Positions 1-10,664 are shown, numbered from the stretch's first letter. The stretch is DNA of 64,000 bases from Symbiopectobacterium purcellii_A (GCF_052050035.1 NZ_CP189882.1:1488001-1552000); one strand, 5' to 3'. Numbers and translations are program-made. Notes: generated from the letters alone by a model not told the origin.

Positions 1-1188
1 GACCAACTGCTTCAAGATTGTCACTCCCCTCAGGATCTGCTGGGTGAATCAGGCCTACTCAAGGTGCTGACTAAAAGACTGGCGGAACGGGTTCTTGAAG
101 CTGAGATGGAGATGCACCTTGGGTATGCTAAGCATGACCCGGCTGGTAATCATTCAGGCAACTCACGCAATGGCAAGACATCCAAGAGCGTACGTAGCCA
201 AAATGGGGAGATCGAGCTCGATATTCCGCGCGACCGCAACAGTACCTTCGAGCCGACACTGATCGGTAAGCACGAAAAACAGCTTAACGGCTTCGATGAC
301 CGCATTATTTCTCTCTATTCCAGAGGGTTATCAACCCGTGATATTCAGGCACACTTTAAAGAAGTCTACGGGGTCGATGTTTCCGCTGGCTTCATTTCTC
401 AAGTGACCAATGCTGTGATGGATGAAGTTAAGCGCTGGCAGCAACGGCCGCTGGATGCGCTTTATCCCATTGTTTACCTTGACTGTATTGTTGTCAAAAG
501 CCAGGACGGCGGAGCCGTGGCCAACAAGTCTGTTTATCTGGCCCTCGGCGTCAACGGCCAGGGCGAAAAAGAGCTGCTGGGGCTATGGATAGCCAAAACT
601 GAGGGGGCCAAGTTCTGGTTATCTGTGATGACAGAACTGAAAAATCGTGGGCTAAAGGACATCTTCGTCGCCTGCTGCGATGGCCTGAAAGGCTTTCCTG
701 ATGCCATTGAAGCTGTTTACCCGCATACGCGGGTACAGCTCTGCATTGTGCATCAGGTGCGGAACTCGCTGCGCTACGTCGGCTGGAAAGAGCGTAAGGC
801 CGTTGCTGCTGACCTGCGCACCATCTATAGTTCCGCAACGCTAGAGGGCGCTGAAGAGGCCCTGGATGCCTTCGCGGCCAAATGGGATGAACAGTTCCCG
901 ACGATCAGCCCGTCGTGGAGAAATAATTGGGAACGTCTCATCGTCATTTTTGACTTTCCGCCGGAGATCCGCAAGGTTATCTACACCACCAACGCGATAG
1001 AGTCGTTAAATGCTTCATTGCGCAAGATAACGAAAACGCGACGAATATTTCCAACGGATGACTCGGTGATAAAATTACTCTATCTAGCCTTGCATAATAT
1101 CTCTGCTAAATGGACCTTGCCAATCAGAGACTGGAAACCTGCTATGAGCCAATTCATGTTGATGTATGGAGAACGAATCTCCGGTTAA
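1..1188 (+). CDS. IS256-family transposase (5' partial)
   Basis: Mutator/IS256 DDE transposase. The frame is open from base 1; comparison with the copy starting at 18880 (MPISNELID...) shows only eight codons are missing, so the full protein is about 404 aa. Visible family features are the YLDCIVVK strand carrying the first catalytic Asp, CCDGLKGFPDAI with the second, and the IYTTNAIESLNASLRK block with the catalytic Glu. No frameshift is seen, so this copy may be functional if its left end is intact. Confidence 0.93.
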   Translation, partial: DQLLQDCHSPQDLLGESGLLKVLTKRLAERVLEAEMEMHLGYAKHDPAGNHSGNSRNGKTSKSVRSQNGEIELDIPRDRNSTFEPTLIGKHEKQLNGFDDRIISLYSRGLSTRDIQAHFKEVYGVDVSAGFISQVTNAVMDEVKRWQQRPLDALYPIVYLDCIVVKSQDGGAVANKSVYLALGVNGQGEKELLGLWIAKTEGAKFWLSVMTELKNRGLKDIFVACCDGLKGFPDAIEAVYPHTRVQLCIVHQVRNSLRYVGWKERKAVAADLRTIYSSATLEGAEEALDAFAAKWDEQFPTISPSWRNNWERLIVIFDFPPEIRKVIYTTNAIESLNASLRKITKTRRIFPTDDSVIKLLYLALHNISAKWTLPIRDWKPAMSQFMLMYGERISG

Positions 1189-1221
1189 GCAATGGAGCCA
1201 TTTACACAAAATTCTTTACAG
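1..1221 (+). mobile_element. IS256-family element, left end outside window
   Basis: The right end is recognised because CTGTAAAGAATT... read on the minus strand from 1221 recurs at 49556 beside a second copy of the same transposase. The left end lies before the window; another copy's left end is at about 18825. Its right end abuts a truncated ISL2-type element at 1226, so IS256 most likely inserted into that element. No target duplication can be checked because only one flank is present. Confidence 0.9.
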
Positions 1222-1225
1222 ACTC

Positions 1226-2030
1226 TGCAACCGAGGCGCTTGATACCCGCGATGGCGTGTTCAACTGTAATACGGATGCCCGAGATTATTTTATTTTCTT
1301 GTTTTTGTTCAGGCGATAAAGGTCTTTTTCGAGTTCCTTTTTTTGGGATTTGTGTATTAGGATGCTGTTTATCTATACCTTGAAAACCGGTATCTGCCCA
1401 GATGGTTACCTCAGGAGGAATATGGCGAATTATATCGACTTTATCGAGTAAGCGTTTATCGTGACGGCGCCCATTTTTGCTCATGGGGATAAATCCAATT
1501 TGCCTTGTTTCGTCAGTAATAATAAGCCCTTTTCGAGTGGTCTGTCTTTTCTTTCCCGAATACATTTTTTTTCGCCGACGCAGATTCTTAGGCTTTTGGA
1601 CAGGTCGCTCTGTCCCATCAATAAAGACGTCTTTAACTCCAGGAAAGGCGCGAAAAAATTCCTCAGCAGAGCGAATTTGACGAGCGGGCAAAACACATTC
1701 TCGCCCCAAGGTCATCTCTAAAACCGGCAATAATATTTTTACCCAGCGACATACCCGTGTTCTATCTAAACCAAAAAGAAGTCCTTGCAAATCATAGGTC
1801 GGATAACATTTTAAATACAATAAAATAAAAAGCAGTTTATCTAATGGGGTTGGGATAAATCCTTTCTGCCCTGCACCCATCTGCCGCTCGTGATCTTTTC
1901 GATTCTTTTTCCGATAAATCAAATAACAAGCTGAAAATTCAGCGGCTAAATTTTTCAATTCTTCGACTGATAATCCAATGATTGCTTTACATAAACGATT
2001 ATCTCGTAACAACCGCTCTTTGTTGCTCAT
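1226..2030 (-). pseudogene. IS5/ISL2-type transposase, C-terminus truncated
   Basis: DDE_Tnp_4-type transposase with an N-terminal helix-turn-helix (around TYDLQGLLFGLDRTRVCRWV), first catalytic Asp in FIDGTERPVQ, second in WADTGFQG, and the Glu in TVEHAIAGIKR. About 268 residues remain; the sister copy shows that about 35 C-terminal residues were lost to IS256. The present reading frame runs into IS256 DNA and stops at 1185, so the natural tail is replaced by foreign residues. Confidence 0.85.
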
Positions 2031-2115
2031 TTCAAACCTTTATTCTCTAAGTTAAACCTCTTTTTATTCTCAATAGCCTGACAAAAAATGCAAGTCTCTA
2101 TTCAGCAACTAGTTT
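1226..2115 (-). mobile_element. IS5-family (ISL2-like) element, truncated copy
   Basis: Matches the element at 59241-60475 but lacks its 3' end, which is replaced by IS256 after about 1226. The 5' terminus (AAACTAGTTGCTGAATAG, minus strand from 2115) is intact and directly abuts the ugpB remnant at 2116. Whether ISL2 cut ugpB or an older deletion did cannot be told because the other flank is lost. Confidence 0.85.
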
Positions 2116-2673
2116 GATGAGTCGACTGAGAAGTTCTACAACGGTGATTGCGCCATTACCACGGCATCGTCCGGTTCGTTGGCTAACATCCGCGCTCACG
2201 CTAAATTCAACTATGGCGTAGGAATGATGCCGTATGACGCTGAGGTGCCGAACGCGCCGCAGAACGCCATTATTGGCGGTGCCAGCCTGTGGGTTATGGG
2301 CGGCAAAGACGATGCCACTTACAAAGGCGTCGCGCAGTTTATGCAGTTCCTGGCGCAGCCGGAAATGGCCGCCGAATGGCACCAGAAGACCGGCTATCTG
2401 CCGATCACTACCGCCGCGTATGAGCTGACTAAGCAGCAGGGTTTTTATGAGAAGAACCCCGGTGCGGACATTGCGACGCGTCAGATGCTGAACAAGCCGC
2501 CGTTGGCGTTCACCAAAGGGTTGCGCTTAGGCAATATGCCGCAGATCCGTACCATCGTGGATGAAGAGTTGGAAAGCGTCTGGACCGGTAAGAAAACGCC
2601 GCAGCAAGCGTTGGATACCGCGGTTGAACGCGGCAACGTGTTGTTGCGTCGCTTCGAGCAGTCCACCAAGTAA
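2116..2673 (+). pseudogene. ugpB: ugpB remnant: sn-glycerol-3-phosphate-binding protein, 3' part
   Basis: UgpB is the periplasmic binding protein of the UgpBAEC glycerol-3-phosphate / glycerophosphodiester importer. The open frame begins directly at the IS junction (DESTEKFYNGD) and runs to the normal C-terminus (VERGNVLLRRFEQSTK), keeping conserved blocks such as NYGVGMMPYDAE, NAIIGGASLWVM and EWHQKTGYLPIT. About 185 codons remain of a family length near 438; signal peptide and N-lobe are lost. It sits upstream of ugpA in native order. Confidence 0.92.
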
Positions 2674-2690
2674 GGTTTCAGGCACTTTCT

Positions 2691-2718
2691 CGTCATTCCC
2701 GCGCAGGCGGGAATGACG
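2691..2718. repeat. Palindromic intergenic repeat between ugpB and ugpA
   Basis: CGTCATTCCCGC / GCGGGAATGACG arms around a short CA core form a near-perfect hairpin, of the GTCATTCCCGC type dispersed in many proteobacterial genomes. In the ugpB-ugpA gap it could stabilise the ugpB transcript or attenuate downstream transcription. Confidence 0.75.
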
Positions 2719-2808
2719 GAGGGCGACTTCTGTTGCCCTGTTTTCCCCTTCATTGATTGAGTATGTGGCATGACCTCATCCCGCCCTGTCTTTGGCCGTA
2801 GCTGGTTA

Positions 2809-3688
2809 TAGCCAAGCGACTTAATTTTGATTACACCATATGGACTGAGAACAAACTCTCTGTATCGCAACCCATCTCTCTTTTTTTGCTTTTTGCTTGT
2901 GCCCATTTATGCTCAATTGGGTCAAGATCTGGCGAATATGTAGGCAAATACTCCACCATATACCCTGCATCGATGATGACTTGTTGAATATTATGTTTTT
3001 TGTGAAAAGTGGCATTGTCCATCATGATTACACTGTTTTTAGGGAGTACTGGGATAAGGACTTGTGTGACCCAGGCATAGAAAACATCGCTGTTAATATT
3101 GATATCAAATAATCCGATAGCAAACAGCGTTGTGCCTAATAAAGCGCCGATAACATTTGTTCTTCCCCTAGCTCCCCAGTTCTTCAGGCCAAAACACCGT
3201 TGACCTTTTGGGGAATAGCCGTGAGTCCGTGGGGCATCGTGTGAAAAACCACTTTCATCAATAAAAACAATAGGTTTACCTTCTTTTTCATACTGTTGTT
3301 TTTTTTGTTGAAATCCCTGCCGGGCGTTTTCGTCGGCTTTCGGATGACGTAGAGTTTTTTTTATAGGTCAATCCCAGCTTTTTAAGCGCTTGCCAAATGG
3401 CCTTCTGACAAACGCCAAAACGCTCTGCACGTTCTTTTTGGTAAGCATCTGGATATTGTTCAACATCTTTTATCAACTCGGATTTATCGATCTTTCGCTG
3501 ACGCGTGGTCGATGCTTTTGACTCTATTTGATTAATCCAACGCGATACAGAGGCAGGGCCAATCCGAAATTGCTTCGCTGTTTCTCGGATACTCAACCCT
3601 TCGTTTTTCCGTGTAGATATCACTTTACGTCTAAAATCAATTGAATAGCTCATTTAAATAATGTAATCAAAATTAAGTCGTTTAGCTA
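2809..3688 (-). mobile_element. IS630-family element, copy 1 (in ugpA)
   Basis: 880 bp, flanked by duplicated TA at 2807-2808 and 3689-3690. Its ends (TAGCCAAGCGACTTAATT... and TAGCTAAACGACTTAATT...) are imperfect terminal inverted repeats, the same ends used by the 92-bp MITE in this window. Confidence 0.95.
2831..3653 (-). CDS. IS630 transposase, two frames joined at an A8 tract (copy 1)
   Basis: Frame 1 (3653-3288, 121 aa) carries the helix-turn-helix region MSYSIDFRRKVISTRKNEGL... and runs past an eight-A tract (T8 on the plus strand, 3355-3362). Frame 2 carries the catalytic half: FIDESGFSH (D), VIMMDNATFHK (D) and LDPIEHKW (E), here with Asp where the other copies have Asn. A functional product of about 274 residues needs a one-base shift at the A tract. 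Confidence 0.88.
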
Positions 3689-4594
3689 TACCTTATGCGT
3701 TAGTGTTTCCCCAACTGGCTATTACGGTGATTTTCTTTATCTGGCCTGCTGGTCAGGCGCTGTTGTACTCCACGCAACGTATTGATCCCTTTGGCCTCTC
3801 TAGCGAGTTTGTCGGTCTGGAAAACTTCCGCAACCTGATGAACGACAGTTACTATCTGGACGCGTTCTATACCACACTGGTGTTTAGTTCACTGGTAACG
3901 GTGTGCGGCATGGGCGTGTCGTTACTGCTGGCGGCGTTGGTGGATTATGTGCTGCGCTGTCGCCGCCTCTACCAAACCCTGTTTATTCTGCCTTACGCGG
4001 TAGCGCCTGTGGTAGCGGCCGCACTGTGGATGTTTTTGTTCAGCCCCGGCGGATTAATCACCTATGGCTTAAGTCAGTGGGGTTATGACTGGAATCACGC
4101 CACCCACAGTGGACAGGCGATGTTTCTGGTGGTGTTGGCGTCTATCTGGAAGCAGATAAGCTATAACTTTCTGTCTTTTCTGGCTGCGTTGCAGTCCATT
4201 CCGCGCTCTCTGGTGGAAGCGGCGGCCATTGACGGCGCAGGCCCGGTGCGCCGTTTCTTCAATCTGGTGCTGCCGCTGATTTCTCCGGTTAGCTTCTTTC
4301 TGCTGGTGGTCAATCTGGTCTATGCCTTTTTCGACACCTTTCCCATCATCGATGCCGCCACGGCGGGTGGTCCGATGCAGGCCACGACTACCCTGATTTT
4401 CAAAATCTACCGTGAAGGGTTTGCCGGTCTGGATCTTTCCAGCTCTGCGGCGCAGTCGGTGGTGTTGATGCTGCTGGTGGTGGGTTTGACAGTCCTTCAG
4501 TTCCGCTTTGTGGAACGCAAGGTCAATTATTAAGGGGGAACCGATGATCGAAAATCGTCGTGGGCTGGATATGTTCAGCCACTTGATGTTGATA

Positions 4595-5474
4595 TAGCCA
4601 AGCGACTTAATTTTGATTACACCATATGGACTGAGAACAAACTCTCTGTATCGCAACCCATCTCTCTTTTTTTGCTTTTTGCTTGTGCCCATTTATGCTC
4701 AATTGGGTTAAGATCTGGCGAATATGTAGGCAAATACTCCACCATATACCCTGCATCGATGATGACTTGTTGAATATTATGTTTTTTGTGAAAAGTGGCA
4801 TTGTCCATCATGATTACACTGTTTTTAGGGAGTACTGGGATAAGGACTTGTGTGACCCAGGCATAGAAAACATCGCTGTTAATATTGATATCAAATAATC
4901 CGATAGCAAACAGCGTTGTGCCTAATAAAGCGCCGATAACATTTGTTCTTCCCCTAGCTCCCCAGTTCTTCAGGCCAAAACACCGTTGACCTTTTGGGGA
5001 ATAGCCGTGAGTCCGTGGGGCATCGTGTGAAAAACCACTTTCATCAATAAAAACAATAGGTTTACCTTCTTTTTCATACTGTTGTTTTTTTTGTTGAAAT
5101 CCCTGCCGGGCGTTTTCGTCGGCTTTCGGATGACGTAGAGTTTTTTTTATAGGTCAATCCCAGCTTTTTAAGCGCTTGCCAAATGGCCTTCTGACAAACG
5201 CCAAAACGCTCTGCACGTTCTTTTTGGTAAGCATCTGGATATTGTTCAACATCTTTTATCAACTCGGATTTATCGATCTTTCGCTGACGCGTGGTCGATG
5301 CTTTTGACTCTATTTGATTAATCCAACGCGATACAGAGGCAGGGCCAATCCGAAATTGCTTCGCTGTTTCTCGGATACTCAACCCTTCGTTTTTCCGTGT
5401 AGATATCACTTTACGTCTAAAATCAATTGAATAGCTCATTTAAATAATGTAATCAAAATTAAGTCGTTTAGCTA
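4595..5474 (-). mobile_element. IS630-family element, copy 2 (in ugpE)
   Basis: 880 bp with TA on both sides (4593-4594, 5475-5476), but the flanking gene pieces are not adjacent in an intact ugpE. This is the expected product of homologous recombination between two IS630 insertions in the same gene, deleting the DNA between them. Confidence 0.93.
4617..5439 (-). CDS. IS630 transposase, two frames joined at an A8 tract (copy 2)
   Basis: Nearly identical to copy 1, with the usual LNPIEHKW catalytic Glu motif. The eight-A tract between the HTH frame (5439-5074) and the catalytic frame is unchanged. Confidence 0.88.
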
Positions 5475-5684
5475 TATCTCTGGCCGCTGCTGATCGTCAA
5501 CGACGTTAATCTTGGCACCGCCATGGCCGGGCTGAAAAGCATGATCGCCTCTGGCGATGTTGCCACCCAGTGGAACCACGTGATGGCGGCGATGTTGATG
5601 ACGTTGTTGCCGCCGCTGTTGGTAGTGCTGTTGATGCAGCGCTGGTTTGTGCGTGGTCTGGTGGATAGTGAGAAATAAAACGAT

Positions 5685-6757
<1,073 letters not shown>

Positions 6758-6758
<1 letters not shown>

Positions 6759-7504
6759 TGGAAAAACAGTGGCCTTATCCGGCAATTGTCGCCCATCGCG
6801 GCGGCGGCGCATTGGCACCGGAGAACACGCTGGCCGCCATCGATATGGGGGCGCATCACGGGCATAAAATGATCGAGTTTGATGCCAAGCTCTCTCAGGA
6901 TGGCGAAATCTTTTTGCTGCATGATGATACGTTGGAGAGAACCACTAACGGCTGGGGCGTGGCGGGCGATTTGCCTTGGGATAAGCTGGTGGGGTTGGAC
7001 GCGGGTGTGTGGTACAACACGCAATTTGTTGGTGAGCGCTTACCTCTGTTATCCGAAGTGGCGTCGCGCTGCAAGCAGTAGGCTTAGCGGCCAATATCGA
7101 GATCAAACCTACTACCGGGCAAGAAACCCTCACCGGTCGCATGGTCGCGCAAGCGGCGGCGCAGTTGTGGCGCGATCACCCGATTGAGCCGCTGCTCTCT
7201 TCTTTCTCCGTTGACGCACTGGCCGCCGCACAGCAGGCGGTGCCAGCGCTGCCGCGCGGGCTGTTGCTGGATGAATGGGAAGAAGACTGGCTGCGTCTGA
7301 CGCGCGATCTTGGCTGCGTTTCTATTCACCTCAACCATGAGCTGCTGGATGCGCAACGGGTGGCGCTACTGAAAGCGGCTGGACTGCGCATTTTGGTCTA
7401 TACCGTGAACGCGCCAGCGCGCGCGTGATTTGCTGGCCTGGGGCGTTGACTGTATCTGTACAGACCGGATAGATTTAATCGGCGCGGAATTTGTCGCCGG
7501 CTAA
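6758..7504 (+). pseudogene. ugpQ: ugpQ: glycerophosphodiester phosphodiesterase, two frameshifts
   Basis: UgpQ hydrolyses glycerophosphodiesters to glycerol-3-phosphate and an alcohol. The catalytic N-terminus (VAHRGGGALAPENTLAAI, EFDAKLS, LLHDDTLERTTNG) is normal. One base is missing near 7078 (frame stops at CKQ, resumes as GLAANIEIKPTTG), and two bases are missing in a GC run near 7417-7424 (NAPARA then stop; expected RDLLAWGVDCICTD continues in another frame to TAA at 7502). Correcting both gives a full-length protein. It overlaps ugpC by one base. Confidence 0.93.
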
Positions 7505-7513
7505 ATCCGCCCA

Positions 7514-7536
7514 CATCCCCTGAGCGATGCTCAGGG
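7514..7536 (+). terminator. Stem-loop after ugpQ
   Basis: CCCCTGAGC / GCTCAGGGG arms around a short loop lie ten bases after the ugpQ stop. Only a weak T-rich stretch follows, so it is a plausible operon-end hairpin rather than a strong intrinsic terminator. Confidence 0.55.
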
Positions 7537-7551
7537 GAGATAATAATTCGT

Positions 7552-7625
7552 CTAACAAGCCGGTGATGGCGCCCCTTTCCGTATGCGCGAGGTTGCCTGA
7601 GGTGTCCGGACTTGTTAGTGGGCGC
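7552..7625 (+). other. Structured leader candidate upstream of the permease gene
   Basis: CTAACAAGCCGG (7552-7563) pairs with CCGGACTTGTTAG (7606-7618) with one bulge. A second complementary pair, GCGCCC (7569-7574) and GGGCGC (7620-7625), is interleaved with the first, which would make a pseudoknot-like fold. It lies 55 bases before the permease start. I do not recognise a riboswitch class. Confidence 0.35.
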
Positions 7626-7679
7626 TTACATTAATCAGGCTATCTGGCGCTGCTGAGTGAGGCATTGAAGTATTACCCT

Positions 7680-8709
7680 ATGCCCCCCTTTGTACTCTCC
7701 TTTTGGCACCAGGTGGTGATTTCACTGCCGCTGTTTGTATTGATTATTCTTGGCTACAGCCTGATCCGGTTTGCCAAATGGCCCACTGCCTTTACCGATG
7801 GCGTCAGTCGCTTTGTCTTCTCTGTCGCCCTGCCTGCCATGCTGTTCCGCATGATGAGTGATTTTTCCAAACGCCCCCCGGTGGATGCCCGGTTGCTGAT
7901 CGCGTTTTTCGGCAGTTGCCTGATCGTGTTCGTGATTGGCCGTATCGTTGCCCGCAAGGTGTTTGATTTGGATGGCGTCTCCGGCTCGGTTTTTGCGCTG
8001 AGCGGTATCTTTTCCAACAACGTTATGCTGGGGTTGCCGCTGGCGACCACGATTCTTGGCGAAGAAGCAGTGCCTTCCGTGGCGCTGGTGTTGGTGTTTA
8101 ACGGCCTGATTTTGTGGACGCTCGTCACCGTGTCGGTGGAGTGGGCGCGCAACGGCTCGCTGTCGCTGCAAGGATTTGGCAAAACGGCGGTCGGGGTGCT
8201 GAAAAACCCGCTGATCATCGGTATCTTGTCCGGCACGCTGTTCAGCCTGACCGGGTTCTCCCTACCGGACTTTGTCGATCAGCCGGTAGGGATGTTGTCA
8301 CAGGCGGCGGTGCCGCTCTCGTTGATTTCACTCGGTATGGGGTTGGCGGAATACCGGGTGCGCGATGGCTGGCAAATCAGCGCCGTAGTATAGCCAAGCG
8401 ACATTATTTTGATAACAGCCAGCTATGCTTCTTTGCCGCATATCAGGGCATAGGATGTAATCATTTTTAAGTCGGTTGGCTATATGTGTGCTCAAACTGC
8501 TGGTGCAGCCTTTGGTTATCTGGGGGCTGGCGGTAATGCTTGGGCTGCCGGAAATGGAAACCCGCGTGGTGGTTCTGCTGGGCTCAATGGCGGTAGGGGT
8601 TAACCTCTACCTGATGTCGTGCCAGTTTAACGTGCTGGGCGGCCCCATTGCCGCCAGCCTGCTGCTATCGACAGCGCTGATTCTGGCGCTGATGGGGGTG
8701 AGTCTGTAG
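7680..8709 (+). pseudogene. Auxin-efflux-carrier (AEC) family permease, split by a 92-bp MITE
   Basis: Inner-membrane transporter of the AEC family (malonate/auxin-carrier type); substrate unknown. About ten hydrophobic segments, with the family's GIFSNNVMLGLPLA region near residue 115. A MITE at 8391-8482 with a TA duplication interrupts codon 238; removing it and one TA restores ISAVVCVLKLL in frame and a product of about 311 aa. ATG at 7680 is chosen; an in-frame TTG at 7665 lies too close to the GAGG. The frame now stops soon after entering the MITE. Confidence 0.88.
8391..8482 (+). mobile_element. 92-bp MITE (IS630-type ends), in AEC permease
   Basis: Inverted ends TAGCCAAGCGAC / TAGCCAACCGAC match the IS630 element; TA duplicated at 8389-8390 and 8483-8484. 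No coding capacity; about 40 internal bases (GCCAGCTATGCTTCTTTGCC...) are unrelated to the IS630 ORFs. Confidence 0.95.
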
Positions 8710-8713
8710 CGTA

Positions 8714-8989
8714 TCAGTAGCGGGGCTGATTTTGCTGCTGCGTCCGCTGCTGATTTTGCTGGAGCTGACGCCGCAACTCTTGCTGTTGCTGCTCGCTACG
8801 GCGCTGAATATCCTGATTCAACTGCTGTTTCTGCAACTGTTGGTTCTGCTGCATTTGCTGTTGCAGGCGTTGCTGGCTGGGGATAGTGTTTTCAAGCTGT
8901 TGTTGCTGGGTGGTGAGCCTTTGGGTATTTGCCTGCGTGCCCAGCGACACCAAGGCCAGGCAAACTATCGGAATCAGATAACGGGTCAT
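8714..8989 (-). CDS. yhhA: YhhA-like DUF2756 small secreted protein
   Basis: 91 aa with an N-terminal signal peptide (MTRYLIPIVCLALVSLGTQA, cleavage after AxA-like TQA) followed by a low-complexity region of almost only Gln, Leu, Arg and Asn (QQQLENT, QRLQQQMQQNQQ), typical of the enterobacterial YhhA/DUF2756 family encoded beside ugpQ. Probably periplasmic; no function is established. A GGAGG ribosome site lies eight bases before the ATG. Its location supports the assignment more than its biased sequence does. Confidence 0.8.
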   Translation of the reverse strand: MTRYLIPIVCLALVSLGTQANTQRLTTQQQQLENTIPSQQRLQQQMQQNQQLQKQQLNQDIQRRSEQQQQELRRQLQQNQQRTQQQNQPRY

Positions 8990-9124
8990 GATGCGTACCT
9001 CCTGTATACAGTGTACGCGTCCGGCCGAAAAACGTCGCGGTATGTTGTCTGAATTCCTGCTTAGGGGTCAGGGGCGGCGTGTTATATACTGGCGGCCTGA
9101 AAACGCTTTTGTTGACCAATTCTT

Positions 9125-9589
9125 ATGTTTCATATTGCGCTCTATGAGCCACAAATTGCCCCGAACACCGGTAATATCATCCGTCTGGTTGCCAATAATG
9201 GCTGCAAACTGCATCTGATTGAACCGATGGGTTTCGATCTGGATGAGAAAAAGGTGCGTCGCGCCGGACTGGATTATCACGATCTGGCGAATGTCAGCCG
9301 CCATAAAAATTATCAGGATTTTCTGGCTGCCGTAGCCGGTCAGCGCATTTTTGCCTGCACCACCAAAGGCAGCCGTCCTTACGATCAACCGGACTATCAG
9401 CCGGGGGATGTGCTGCTGTTCGGTTCGGAGACCGCCGGATTACCGGATGCGATTCGTAACGGTTTTACGCCGGAACAGCGTATTCGCATTCCCATGCAAT
9501 CGAACAATCGCAGCCTCAACCTCTCGAATGCGGTTGCCATCATCAGCTACGAAGCGTGGCGGCAAAACGGATTTGGCGGCGGCAGCTAA
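9125..9589 (+). CDS. trmL: TrmL, tRNA (cytidine/uridine-34-2'-O)-methyltransferase
   Basis: SPOUT-fold enzyme that 2'-O-methylates wobble position 34 of leucine tRNAs using S-adenosylmethionine. 154 aa, family length. Motifs: N-terminal NTGNIIRLVANNGCKLHLIEP, VLLFGSETAGLP (cofactor loop) and the C-terminal trefoil-knot motif IPMQSNNRSLNLSNAVAI. The ATG follows directly on the TTCTT of the upstream region; no other in-frame start fits. Intact. An IS91 fragment begins 15 bases downstream. Confidence 0.97.
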   Translation: MFHIALYEPQIAPNTGNIIRLVANNGCKLHLIEPMGFDLDEKKVRRAGLDYHDLANVSRHKNYQDFLAAVAGQRIFACTTKGSRPYDQPDYQPGDVLLFGSETAGLPDAIRNGFTPEQRIRIPMQSNNRSLNLSNAVAIISYEAWRQNGFGGGS

Positions 9590-9603
9590 CGCGCCGCTAT
9601 TTA

Positions 9604-10003
9604 ACGCCTAGGAATTTCAAACTTTTTGGGGCCCCTGATTTCGGGGGCTGGCAACGATGAAAACCGGCTTTTTTATCGTGAATGCCTCTGTGTTTGGGTG
9701 ATTTTTGAACACATTGCGCGTTTTTTGATTACATCGCCGAATTCCAGGCAGAGTTTCCCCGCATTATCCAACGTAACGCATTCGCGCTATCTCCCCGGCG
9801 TTCGCGATTAGCTTCTCCAGGGCCGTTGCCGGCAGCGCCCGGCTGAACGCCATTTTTGCCCCGCACAGCAGGCAGGCAAACGGGTCTGTATTCAGTAATC
9901 CCTGACTCAGCGTTGTGTATGTCACTGGCGCTGCTTTTTTCACATTATCCTGCCCCAGGGCTTTTCTCACCAGAGGCAACAGTTTTCCCACTACGCGGTT
10001 AGC
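9604..10003 (-). mobile_element. IS91-family fragment, ter end
   Basis: Begins with the ter terminus ACGCCTAGGAATTTC and carries the last part of the IS91 transposase on the minus strand (ending ALEKLIANAGEIARMRYVG, stop near 9764). It is cut at 10003, after GCGGTTAGC, by IS21-type DNA. The flank before the ter end is TTTA, not the CTTG seen at the copies at 15324 and 19921. Confidence 0.85.
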
Positions 10004-10664
10004 TGTCAATACCGATTGAATTCTGACCCACCCTGCCAAAGTAAAACTGACCCACCCCCTTTGAATTACTCGAGCGTAGCTGCTTTAGTTTTCTTCTGGA
10101 TCTGACCGCTTTTCAGCTTATCTTTCAGTCGATAGCTTTGACCGCTGATTTGCGCTATATGCGCATGGTGAAGCAGCCGATCCAGCATCGCCGCCGTCAG
10201 CGTTTCATCATCTCCGAATGTCCCCGACCACTGGGTAAACGGCAGGTTGCTGGTCAGGACCACGCTGCCTGACTCATACCGTTTAGCGATAACCTGGAAG
10301 AACAGATTGGCTTCCATTTTACCGAAGGGAAGGTAGCCAACCTCATCTATGATCAACAACTTAGGCTTACCCATAACGCGATTAAGATAGCTTTTTAACT
10401 CCCCCTGACGATGTGATGCGAGCAGCTGTAGCATCAGATCTGCGGCTGTGACGAACCGAATACTCATTCCTGCCATCGCGGCTCTGTAGCCGAGTGCTGT
10501 CGCCAGGTGCGTTTTACCTACCCCGGACGGACCCAGCAAGACCAGGTTCTCCTGACGCTCGATAAACGCCAGCCCGGCCAACTCCTGGATCTGATTGCGA
10601 GGTACGCCACTCGCAAAGGCGAAATCAAACTGCTCCAGCGTCTTGATCACCGGTAGGCCTGATA
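10004..10664 (-). mobile_element. IS21-family fragment with truncated istB
   Basis: Starts with a TGTCAATACCGATTG terminus and the repeated GACCCACC motifs typical of IS21 ends, lying inside IS91 sequence. The other end is missing: IS630 copy 3 begins at 10665 and the DNA beyond that copy is Tn3-like, so istA and the rest of this IS are gone. Confidence 0.8.
10066..10664 (-). pseudogene. istB: IstB, IS21 transposition helper ATPase, N-terminus lost
   Basis: AAA+ ATPase of the DnaC/IstB type, assisting the IstA transposase. Walker A LLGPSGVGKTHLA, Walker B LLIIDEVGYLPF and sensor-1 VVLTSNLPFTQW are intact, as is the C-terminus SYRLKDKLK. About 60 N-terminal residues are replaced by IS630 copy 3, so the present frame opens inside that element. 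Confidence 0.88.

Larger units (their letters stand above)
2770..4533 (+). pseudogene. ugpA: ugpA: glycerol-3-phosphate ABC permease, split by IS630
   Basis: UgpA and UgpE form the membrane channel of the Ugp importer. The 5' piece (2770-2808, MTSSRPVFGRSW) is separated from the rest (3691-4533) by an 880-bp IS630 with a TA duplication; removing the IS and one TA restores an 882-nt frame (293 aa, normal length) reading SWLPYALVFPQL across the joint. The remainder keeps the transmembrane segments and the EAAAIDGAGPVRRF loop that contacts the ATPase. This is a simple insertion, so precise excision would in principle restore the gene. Confidence 0.95.
4544..5678 (+). pseudogene. ugpE: ugpE: glycerol-3-phosphate ABC permease, IS630 plus internal deletion
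   Basis: Second permease of the Ugp importer. It starts after a clear AAGGGGG ribosome site, ten bases past the ugpA stop. Only the first 17 codons (MIENRRGLDMFSHLMLI) and the last 67 (from YLWPLLIVNDVN to VDSEK) remain around an IS630 copy. Against the usual 281 residues about 197 codons (about 590 bp) are missing, including the EAA loop, so this is not a simple insertion: a deletion accompanied it. Confidence 0.93.

Noticed and set aside
7665..7679. TTG at 7665 as start of the AEC permease
   Set aside because: GAGG is only two bases upstream, too close; ATG at 7680 fits the family N-terminus.
8403..8470. Small protein ending in a CFFAAYQGIGCNHF peptide
   Set aside because: The peptide is translated MITE sequence appended to whatever gene the MITE hit; it recurs at 14144, 19052 and 52153.
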